Assembly: GCF_043769475.1 (NCBI RefSeq)
Contig: NZ_CP171729.1
Location: forward strand, 3,658,001 to 3,722,000
Source: Allomesorhizobium sp043769475
GTDB taxonomy: Bacteria; Pseudomonadota; Alphaproteobacteria; Rhizobiales; Rhizobiaceae
Reading direction: 5' to 3'
DNA: 64,000 nucleotides
In this document: in pieces, positions 26,496 through 34,452 of the stretch
Layout of the letters: every line of letters begins with the position of its first letter
Position numbering within the stretch: the stretch's first letter is position 1
The notes under the pieces: generated by a model
Told to the model about the DNA's origin: nothing
Database searches by the model: none
What the model saw: only the letters and a program-made list of their open reading frames with translations
Translations under genes and position numbers: made by a program

Positions 26496-29400
26496 ATGAC
26501 TATCGAACTCTCGCGACGCGCGTTCCTGCAGACCGCAGGCGCGGGTCTCGCCGGCACAACGCTCGGGGCCTTCGGCTTCGGCGATATCGAGGCCGCGCAT
26601 GCGGCGGCGATACGGCCCTTCAAGCTCGTCAACACGACCGAGACGCGCAACACCTGCCCGTACTGCTCGGTTGCTTGCGGCGTGATCCTGTATTCGAAGG
26701 GCGACCTCAGGAAGGGCGAACAGGCCGAGATCACCCACATCGAGGGCGATACCGATCACCCGACCAACCGCGGCACCTTGTGCCCCAAAGGTTCGGCCCT
26801 GCTCGGCTTCGTCAAGGCTCCAACCCGCCTTCAGCAGCCGATGATCCGCAAGCCGGGATCCGACAAGTTCGAGCCGATCTCCTTGGGAAGATGCACTCGA
26901 CCGCATCGCCCGCCTGATGAAGGATGACCGGGACAAGAATTTCGTCGCGACCAACAATGACGGCGTGACGGTAAACCGGTGGATCACGACAGGCTTCCTC
27001 GCCGCGTCGGCGACGACAAACGAAACCGCGTTCGAGACCTACAAGGTGGTCCGCAGCACGGGAATGCTGGTGTTCGACAACCAGGCGCGTGTCTGACACG
27101 GCCCGACGGTGGCGAGTCTCGCCCCAACATTCGGCCGTGGAGCAATGACGAATTCCTGGACGGACATCAAGAACACGGATCTCGTCGTCATCATGGGCGG
27201 CAATGCCGCCGAGGCGCACCCGTGCGGCTTCAAATGGGTCACCGAAGCCAAAGCAAACCGTGGCGCCAAGCTCATCGTCATCGACCCGCGCTTTACGCGC
27301 TCGGCTTCGGTGTCGGATGTCTACGCGCCGATCCGCCAAGGAACGGACATCGCTTTCCTGCTCGGCCTGATCAACTACTGCATTCAGAACGACAAGGTGC
27401 AGCGGGACTACGTCAAGGCGTTCACCAACGCAGCCTATGTCGTCAAGGAGGGTTTTGCATACCAGGACGGCCTGTTCACCGGTTATGACGAGGCCAAACG
27501 CGACTACGACAAGTCGACCTGGGACTACGATATCGGCGCGGACGGTTTTGCCGTCGTCGACGATACCTTGCAGAACCCGCGCTGTGTCTGGAACCTGCTC
27601 AAGAACCACGTCTCCGTCTACACACCGGAGATGGTCGAGCGCATCTGCGGCACGCCGAAGGAAAAATTCCTGAAGGTGGCCGGGATGATCGCGGAATGCT
27701 CGTCGCCTGAAAAGGCGATGACCTCGATGTACGCGCTCGGCTGGACGCAGCACTCGAAGGGTTCGCAGAACATCCGCGCCATGGCGATGCTGCAGCTGAT
27801 CCTGGGCAATATCGGCATTCGCGGCGGTGGCATGAACGCGCTGCGCGGCCACTCCAATATCCAGGGGCTGACCGATATAGGGCTTATGTCGAACCTGCTG
27901 CCCGGCTATCTGACGATACCGACGCAGAAGGAGCCGGACCTGGCTTCCTACATGTCGACCCGCGGCTTCAAGCCGCTCCGGCCGAACCAGATGAGCTACT
28001 GGCAGAACTACAGGAAGTTCTTCGTTAGCTTCCAGAAGTCGATGTGGGGGCAGGCCGCGACGGTCGAGAACGACTTCGCCTATGATTACCTGCCGAAGCT
28101 CGACCTGCCAGGCTACGACGTGCTGCGCGCTTTCGACATGATGCACCAGGGCAAGATGAACGGGTACTTCTGCCAGGGATTCAACCCGCTGCAGTCGTTC
28201 CCCAACAAACAGAAGATCACCGCCTCGCTTTCCAAGCTGAAGTTCCTGGTCGTCATGGATCCGCTTGCGACCGAGACGGCGCGGTTCTGGGAAAACCATG
28301 GCGCGCACAACGACGTCGATCCTTCGGCGATCCAGACCGAGGTCATCGAACTGCCGTCGACGTGCTTCGCCGAGGACGACGGCTCGCTCGTCAATTCAAG
28401 CCGTTGGCTGCAGTGGCATTGGGCGGGCGGCACGCCGCCCGGCGAGGCCAAGCGCGACACCTGGATCATGGCGCAGATCCATCTGCGTCTGAAGGAACTC
28501 TATCGCACGGAAGGCGGCGCGTTCGCCGATCCGATCCTCAATCTCCAATGGCCTTATGCCGATCCAGGCGATCCGAAAGCCGAGGAAATCGCTCAGGAGC
28601 TTAATGGCCGCGCGCTCGCCAGAGTGACGGACACGGCCGATCCGACAAAAGTGCTGGCGGAGGCCGGAAAATTGCTGCCGGGCTTTGCCGCGCTTCGCGA
28701 CGACGGCTCGACCGCCTGCGGCTGCTGGATTTATTCCGGCTGCTTCACCGAGGACGGCAACAATATGGCCCGGCGGGATACGATAGACCCGGACGAGGTC
28801 GGCATGTATCCGAAATGGGCGTTCTCGTGGCCTGCCAACCGCCGCATCCTCTACAACAGGGCTTCGGCGAATCTGGCGGGGAAGGCTTGGGATCCGACTC
28901 GCAAGGTGATCGAATGGGATGGTGCGAAATGGTCGGGCTACGACATCCCGGACATCGTGCCGACGGCGAAACCCGATCAGGTCGGCCCGTTCATCATGAA
29001 CCCGGAAGGCGTGTCGCGCCTCTTCGTTCGGGGCATGATGCGCGACGGGCCGTTCCCGGCACATTATGAGCCGTTCGAATCGCCAATCGCCAATCCGGTC
29101 GCGCCCAATGTCATCGGTAATCCGGCGGCAAGGGTGTTCGAGGGCGATTTGGCGCAGTTCGCCGAGGCTGGTTCTCCGGAATTCCCGTATGCCGCGACCT
29201 CCTACCGCTTGACCGAGCATTTCCACTTCTGGACCAAGCATGTGGTCGTAAATTCCGTGATGCAGCCGGAGTTCTTCGTGGAAATCTCGGAACAGCTTGC
29301 GTCGGAAAAGGGCATCGCCAAGGGCGGCTGGGTGCGCGTCTGGTCGAAGCGCGGTTCGGTCACCGCGAAAGCCATGGTGACCAAACGCATCAGGCCGCTG

Positions 29401-29583
29401 ACCTGCGACGGCAAGACGGTCCATATCGTCGGCATCCCGCTGCATTGGGGCTTCACCGGCGCGGCGAAAAAGGGCTTTGGCCCCAACATGCTGACGCCTT
29501 ATGTCGGCGACGCCAACATCGAGACGCCGGAGTACAAGGCGTTCCTCGTCAACATCGAGCCCGCACCTGGGCCGGTGGCATAG
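26496..29583 (+). CDS. fdoG: Formate dehydrogenase major (alpha) subunit, selenocysteine-containing; one-base frameshift as read
   Basis: About 1028 residues when the lesion is corrected, matching FdnG/FdoG. ATG 26496 has GGAGG ahead. Tat signal SRRAFLQTAG, then the [4Fe-4S] ligands CPYCSVACG and GTLCPKGSALLGF. Sec is encoded by TGA at 27094-27096: NQARV-U-HGPTVASL, exactly the active-site context of FDH-N, with a SECIS hairpin directly downstream. The molybdopterin domains run to the end (GHSNIQGLTD, VTKRIRPLTCDGK, GFTGAAKKGFGPN). One extra base in 26880-26883 moves the frame: EPIS in frame 3 continues as WEDALDRIARLM in frame 1, otherwise a stop comes at 26927. It oxidises formate to CO2 in the periplasm, passing electrons to FdoH and FdoI. 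Confidence 0.92.
26880..26883 (+). other. Apparent one-base insertion in fdoG
   Basis: Sequence atc-tcc-t-tgg-gaa-gat needs four bases where a Ser codon needs three. Conserved EPIS-WEDALDRIA spans it. No slippery heptamer is seen, so programmed frameshifting is unlikely. Confidence 0.75.
27094..27139 (+). promoter_or_regulatory. SECIS element with in-frame UGA (selenocysteine codon)
   Basis: The TGA (27094-27096) is followed at once by CACGGCC (27097-27103), which pairs with GGCCGTG (27133-27139). The upper stem GGCGA/TCGCC (27111-27115, 27119-27123) has the apical loop GTC carrying the G-U that SelB recognises. Layout and distances match the E. coli fdhF/fdnG SECIS. Confidence 0.92.
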
Positions 29584-29595
29584 GGAGGCGAGAAG

Positions 29596-30546
29596 ATGTT
29601 TCCTCCAATCCCAAATCCTTCGACGACGGACACGGCGCCGCGTTTCTCCGAGAAGGACCTCATCCGCCGATCGGCATCGACTGTCCCCGCGCCGGCGCAG
29701 CAGCAGACTGAAGTCGCCAAGCTCATCGACGTTTCGAAATGCATAGGCTGCAAGGCATGCCAGACGGCCTGCATCGAGTGGAACGACACGCATGAGGAGG
29801 TCGGCGTCTTCGCCGGCGTCTTCGAGAATCCGCCCGACCTGACGCCGGACATGTTCACGCTGATGCGCTTCAGCGAGTGGGAAAATCCGGAGACAAACGA
29901 ACTCGAATGGCTGATCCGCAAGGACGGCTGCATGCATTGCGCGGATCCGGGCTGCCTCAAGGCCTGCCCGGCGCCGGGCGCGATCGTTCAGTACTCGAAT
30001 GGCATCGTCGATTTCGTCCACGAGAACTGCATCGGCTGCGGCTACTGCATCAAGGGCTGCCCCTTCAACATCCCGCGCATCTCGCGCGTCGACAACACGG
30101 CCTACAAATGCACGCTATGCTCGGACCGCGTTGCGGTAGGCCAGGGGCCGGCCTGCGCCAAGGCATGCCCGACACAGGCGATCGTCTTCGGCACGAAAGA
30201 CGAGATGAAACAGCACGCCGAAGGCCGGATCGAGGACCTGAAATCGCGCGGCTATGCCAATGCCGGCCTCTACGACCCGCCCGGCGTTGGCGGGACGCAT
30301 GTGATGTACGTGCTGCATCACGCCGACCAGCCGGAACTCTATTCCGGCCTGCCGAGGGAGCCGAGGATCAGCCCGCTGGTGGAGGCGTGGAAGGGCATCA
30401 CCAAATATGCAGGCCTGACCGTGCTTGGCGTCGCGGCCGGCGTCGGCGTCCTGCATCATCTGATCATGGGGCCGAACAGGGTCACGGAAGACGACGAGGA
30501 GCACGCCGAAGAGCTGACGGAAGGTGACGGCCATGGCCGCGTATGA
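29596..30546 (+). CDS. fdoH: Formate dehydrogenase iron-sulfur (beta) subunit
   Basis: 316 residues, 12 nt after fdoG (GGGAGGCGAG ahead). Four ferredoxin-type cysteine groups: CIGCKACQTAC, CMHCADPGCLKAC, CIGCGYCIKGC and CTLCSDRV with CAKAC, enough for four [4Fe-4S] clusters. A single C-terminal membrane helix (ITKYAGLTVLGVAAGVGVLHHLIM) anchors it with the bulk in the periplasm. It conducts electrons from the selenium/molybdenum site of FdoG to haem b of FdoI. The last codons overlap the fdoI start by 14 nt. Confidence 0.95.
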   Translation: MFPPIPNPSTTDTAPRFSEKDLIRRSASTVPAPAQQQTEVAKLIDVSKCIGCKACQTACIEWNDTHEEVGVFAGVFENPPDLTPDMFTLMRFSEWENPETNELEWLIRKDGCMHCADPGCLKACPAPGAIVQYSNGIVDFVHENCIGCGYCIKGCPFNIPRISRVDNTAYKCTLCSDRVAVGQGPACAKACPTQAIVFGTKDEMKQHAEGRIEDLKSRGYANAGLYDPPGVGGTHVMYVLHHADQPELYSGLPREPRISPLVEAWKGITKYAGLTVLGVAAGVGVLHHLIMGPNRVTEDDEEHAEELTEGDGHGRV

Positions 30547-31228
30547 TGTCGGACCGAGCGAGAAAGTTCACCCCGGCAGGCCCGTTGTGGTGGACCGGTA
30601 CACGGTGGGCGCGCGCATCAATCACTGGATCACCGCGGCGAGCCTGATCCTGCTCGCCTTGTCCGGGCTGGCGCTGTTCCACCCGAGCCTGTTCTTCCTG
30701 TCCGGCCTGTTCGGTGGCGGTCAGTTCACGCGCTTCATCCATCCCTGGATCGGCGTCCTGCTCTTCTTCAGCTTCTTCGGACTGTTTCTTCGCTTCTGGA
30801 AGGCCAATCTCTGGAAACGCGAGGACGGGACATGGCTTGCCCGCTTTCGCGACGTGCTGGCCAATCACGAGGAGAACGTCCCCGAGGTTGGCAAGTACAA
30901 TGCGGGCCAGAAGTTCGTATTCTGGGCGATGTCCGTCCTGATCGTGATCCTGATCTCCAGCGGATTGGTTGTCTGGGATCAGTATTTCTCCGAGTTCACG
31001 ACGGTCGAACAGAAGCGAATAGCCATTCTTGTGCATTCCATTGCAGCCGTCGCGATCATCGGCGTGTGGATCATCCACTTCTATTCCGCGATCTGGGTAC
31101 GCGGTACGATCCCCGCGATGATCCGCGGCTCGGTAACCGGAGGCTGGGCCTGGCGGCATCATCGCAAATGGTTGCGGGAACTTGTTACGAAATCGGGCGG
31201 AAGGTCGGGATCGAAGCCCGCCGAATAG
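30533..31228 (+). CDS. fdoI: Formate dehydrogenase cytochrome b556 (gamma) subunit
   Basis: 231 residues from ATG 30533 (GGAAGG ahead; a GTG nine bases upstream is possible). Four membrane helices with haem b ligands: the His in ARINHWITAASLILLALSG, the His in RFIHPWIGVLL, and the pair in ILVHSIAAVAIIGVWIIHFY. This is the FdnI/FdoI family that hands electrons from formate to the quinone pool at the inner membrane. Translationally coupled to fdoH. Confidence 0.94.
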   Translation: MAAYDVGPSEKVHPGRPVVVDRYTVGARINHWITAASLILLALSGLALFHPSLFFLSGLFGGGQFTRFIHPWIGVLLFFSFFGLFLRFWKANLWKREDGTWLARFRDVLANHEENVPEVGKYNAGQKFVFWAMSVLIVILISSGLVVWDQYFSEFTTVEQKRIAILVHSIAAVAIIGVWIIHFYSAIWVRGTIPAMIRGSVTGGWAWRHHRKWLRELVTKSGGRSGSKPAE

Positions 31229-31244
31229 AGCGGGCGCCAGCGGG

Positions 31245-31334
31245 ATGACTTTCGATCGCGCCGCCCTAAGTACCGCTTTGATCCAGGCGCTGGACAGGCG
31301 CAACCACGTGGCCCGTGCGGTTCGTGAGGTTTGA
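31245..31334 (+). CDS. Possible 29-aa leader peptide before fdhE
   Basis: ATG 31245 to TGA 31332-31334 encodes MTFDRAALSTALIQALDRRN and a short basic tail; its stop touches the fdhE start (TGAATG). The Shine-Dalgarno (AGCGGG) is weak. It could couple fdhE translation to the operon, or be chance in a 106-nt gap. Confidence 0.3.
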   Translation: MTFDRAALSTALIQALDRRNHVARAVREV

Positions 31335-32252
31335 ATGCCAAGACAGATCAGTCCAGCCGGTTCCGACCCTACCGCTATCGGCGAAGTTTCGGCGCCACCC
31401 TTCGCTCGATTGCCCGACCCGTCGCTTCTGTTCGCCCGCCGCGCGCAACGGCTCGCCGGGCTGGCTGAAGGACATCAACTCGGCGCCTATCTTCGCTTCC
31501 TTGCCGCCGTGAGCAACGCCCAGCACCATATCCAGGACGGATTGCCCGATCCTGAAGCCCCGGACATCGACGCACGCGAGCGAGCACGCTCTTTCGGCAT
31601 GCCGCCGCTTGACCGCAACAAACCCGCGGCTGCGGCGCTTTCCGAAACGCTCGAACGCCTGGTCATTGCGGCATCGACAATCGACAAGCCGGAAGCGGCA
31701 ACGGGGGCTCTCGACCGGCTGAAACAGGCCGGGCCTTCCGAACGCGACGGCATGGTGCGCAACGTGCTCGCCGATGCGATCCCTATGGAAGCTCTGGCCG
31801 AGCACGTCTATGTCGCGGCCGCGCTGCAGGTTCACTTCACCCGCCTTGCCGGCTGCCTCGATGCCGCCGCGCTGGTTCCCGTTGGCGATGGAGCATGCCC
31901 TGTCTGCGGCGGGCCTCCGGTATCCTCGATGATCGTCGGCTGGCATGGCGCCCACGGATCGCGGTTTTGCGCCTGCTCGCTCTGCGGAACATTGTGGAAC
32001 TACGTGCGCATCAAATGCACCCTGTGCGGTTCGACCAAGGGGATAGGCTATCAGGAAATCGAAGGCGGTCCGGGCACGGTGAAGGCCGAAACCTGCAAGG
32101 CATGCGGCTGCTACGTCAAGATCCTGCATCAGCACAAGGATCCGGCGCTCGACCCGGTCGCCGACGATGTCGCAACGCTCGGCCTCGACCTGCTCGTGCG
32201 CGAAGGCGGCTATCGGCGCGGATCGTTCAATCCGTTCCTGATAGGCTATTGA
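31335..32252 (+). CDS. fdhE: Formate dehydrogenase accessory protein FdhE
   Basis: 305 residues, family length. N-terminal helical part (FARLPDPSLLFARRAQRLAGLA) and C-terminal half with the paired Cys motifs of FdhE rubredoxin-like domains: CPVCGGPPVSSMI, CSLCGTLWNYVRIKCTLCGS and CKACGCYVK. FdhE is a cytoplasmic iron protein that helps maturation of the Tat-exported respiratory formate dehydrogenase before export. Its place right after fdoGHI and before selA fits. ATG 31335 follows GAGGTTTGA. Confidence 0.93.
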   Translation: MPRQISPAGSDPTAIGEVSAPPFARLPDPSLLFARRAQRLAGLAEGHQLGAYLRFLAAVSNAQHHIQDGLPDPEAPDIDARERARSFGMPPLDRNKPAAAALSETLERLVIAASTIDKPEAATGALDRLKQAGPSERDGMVRNVLADAIPMEALAEHVYVAAALQVHFTRLAGCLDAAALVPVGDGACPVCGGPPVSSMIVGWHGAHGSRFCACSLCGTLWNYVRIKCTLCGSTKGIGYQEIEGGPGTVKAETCKACGCYVKILHQHKDPALDPVADDVATLGLDLLVREGGYRRGSFNPFLIGY

Positions 32253-32259
32253 GGATGCG

Positions 32260-33677
32260 ATGACCGAGTTGCTCGCAAGCCGCCTGCGCAATCTGCCATC
32301 GGTCGATCAAGTGCTGAGGGAACCGCCCGCTGCGACGGCGATCCAGCGCTTCGGGCGGCACGCCGCCACGAATGCCGTTCGCGATGCACTCGCCACAGCG
32401 CGCGCGGCTGGCCTTGCGGGCGCAGCCGTGCCGGAAGCGAGCGAGGTGGCCGCCGAGGCGCTTGCGCAACTCGCAGCCGGGGAAGGTTCCTCCCTGCGCC
32501 CCGTCTTCAATCTGACCGGAACGGTGTTGCACACCAATCTAGGCCGTGCCGTTCTCGCAGAAGAAGCAATCGAGGCGATCGGCGCTGCCATGCGCGAGGC
32601 CGTGGCCCTCGAATTCAATGTCGAGAAGGGCGAGCGCGGTGAGCGCGACGATCATCTGCGCTCGCTTGTCTGCGAACTGACCGGCGCCGAGGATGCAACC
32701 ATCGTCAACAACAACGCAGCGGCGGTTCTTCTCGTCCTCAACACATTCGCGCTTGGTCGAGAGGCAATCGTCTCGCGCGGCGAACTGATCGAGATCGGCG
32801 GTTCCTTCCGCATGCCGGACATCATGACCCGCGCCGGCGCCAGGCTGGTCGAGGTCGGCACAACCAACCGCACGCATCCGAAGGATTATGCGGCAGCGCT
32901 CGGCACGGAGACCGGACTCGTCCTCAAGGTGCACACGTCGAATTACCGCGTCGAGGGTTTCACGGCGGAGGTTTCGGCGCGGGAACTTTCCTCGATCTCG
33001 AAAGCGCACGGCGTGCCGCTTGTCCATGATCTCGGCTCCGGCACGCTCGTCGATCTCGCTCGCTATGGTCTCGGGCACGAGCCGACGGTGCGCGAGGCGG
33101 TCGCCGATGGCGCCGATCTCGTCACGTTTTCCGGCGACAAGCTGCTCGGGGGCCTCAGGCGGGCTTCATCGTCGGCCGCAAGGATCTGATTGCGGCGCTC
33201 GGCCGCAATCCGATGAAACGGGCGCTCAGGCTCGACAGGCTTCGGCTCGCCGCGCTCGAGGCGACGCTGAAGCTCTACCGCGATCCCGACCGCCTGGCGG
33301 AACGCTTGCCAACACTGAGATTGCTGGCGCGTCTGGCGGCCGACATCGCGGCACTGGCGGCGCGCCTTCGCCCTGTGGTCGCCTATGCTCTCGGCGAGGC
33401 CTTCATAGTCGACGTCGTGGAGTGCCGGAGCCAGATCGGATCAGGCGCACTGCCGCTTGAAACACTACCCAGCGCTGGTCTCGCTCTCCGCCCTCGCTCG
33501 GGGAGCGGAAGGGCGCTGGAGGCGCTCGCGGCCGCGCTGCGTGCGCTACCGGTTCCGGTGATAGGACGCATCGATAAGCAGGCGTTGGTGTTAGACCTGC
33601 GCTGCCTCGAAGACGAAGCTGGTTTCACCGCCAATCTCGCCGGTCTCGATGCGGGAGGCGCCAATGCGCTGGCTTGA
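32260..33677 (+). CDS. selA: L-seryl-tRNA(Sec) selenium transferase; one-base deletion as read
   Basis: About 472 residues if one missing base is restored (E. coli 463). PLP-dependent enzyme converting Ser-tRNA(Sec) to Sec-tRNA(Sec) using selenophosphate. FNLTGTVLHTNLGRAVL and VNNNAAAVLLVLNT are conserved, and SGDKLLGG carries the PLP Lys. Just after it the frame breaks: the expected GGPQAGFIVGRKDLIAAL is split because one C appears missing near 33151-33154, giving a stop at 33189, while the C-terminal domain stays open in the next frame (33213 onward, MKRALRLDRLRLAALEATLK). If real, SelA would lack its C-terminal domain and the selenoenzyme could not be made. Start seven nt after fdhE. Confidence 0.9.
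33151..33154 (+). other. Apparent one-base deletion in selA
   Basis: Adding one C to the run at 33153-33154 restores Gly-Gly-Pro-Gln-Ala-Gly right after the catalytic Lys. Both flanks stay open in their own frames for over 100 codons. Confidence 0.75.
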
Positions 33678-34452
33678 CCGCATTGCGCGCCAACCGGCCG
33701 AGGCGCCGGTGCCGGAACGCATGGCCATGGCCCTCGAAGCCGCCAGAAAAGGCGACCACGCCACGGCTCTCGCCATCTGGGAGCCGCTGGCCCAGGCCGG
33801 CGTAGCTCGCGCGCAGAACAATATCGGCGCCTGCTTCGCCGAGGGGCTCGGCGTCGTGCGGGATTCGGACCTTGCCGTCCGGTGGCTGACGCTTGCCGCG
33901 GAGGGCAACGATCCTGTCGGGCAGCGGAATCTCGCGTCGCTCTATTTCCGTGGCGAAGGCGTCGAGCAAGACTACGTCCGTGCGGCCGAGCTCTATCGGA
34001 GGGCCGCGGAACAAGGCGACGGACCGGCGCAGGATATGCTGAGCTGGATGCTGCTCGAAGGCGAGGTGATGGAGCCCGACGTTGCGGAAGCGCGGCGCTG
34101 GGCGACTGCCGCCGCCGATCAGGGGATCGCCTCGGCCATGACGCGGGTCGGCATGCTTCATCACAACGCGCTCGGCGTACCGCGCGACCCGGCCGAAGCT
34201 GTCCGGTGGTGGCGCAGGGCGGCCGCGCGCGGAGATGCGGACGGCCAAGCGATGCTGGGAGCCGCCTGCCATCTTGGCGCAGGCGTGCCCGTGGATGCAG
34301 TCGGGGCGCTGGCGTGGTTGCTGCGCGCCCAGGCAAGCGGCAGCGCGTTGGCAGCCCGGTATTTGGCAGCGGCGCGCGCCGCGCTCAGCACTGAGGAAAT
34401 CGCCGAGGCTGAACGCCGCGCCACGGCGCCGTTGCCGGAGATCGCGCCATGA
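33664..34452 (+). CDS. Sel1-like (tetratricopeptide-type) repeat protein in the sel operon
   Basis: 262 residues from ATG 33664 (an ATG 15 nt upstream is alternative). At least five Sel1 repeats of about 36 residues: AQNNIGACFAEGLGVVRDSDLAV, GQRNLASLYFRGEGVEQDYV, AQDMLSWMLLEGEV, AMTRVGMLHHNALGVPRD and GQAMLGAACHLGAGVPVD (each the A-helix/loop signature). No signal peptide, so probably a cytoplasmic scaffold. It overlaps the selA end by 14 nt and the selB start by 4 nt, so all three are coupled. Function in selenium metabolism is unproven; Sel1 is the name of a repeat and does not itself mean selenium. Confidence 0.85.
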   Translation: MRWLDRIARQPAEAPVPERMAMALEAARKGDHATALAIWEPLAQAGVARAQNNIGACFAEGLGVVRDSDLAVRWLTLAAEGNDPVGQRNLASLYFRGEGVEQDYVRAAELYRRAAEQGDGPAQDMLSWMLLEGEVMEPDVAEARRWATAAADQGIASAMTRVGMLHHNALGVPRDPAEAVRWWRRAAARGDADGQAMLGAACHLGAGVPVDAVGALAWLLRAQASGSALAARYLAAARAALSTEEIAEAERRATAPLPEIAP

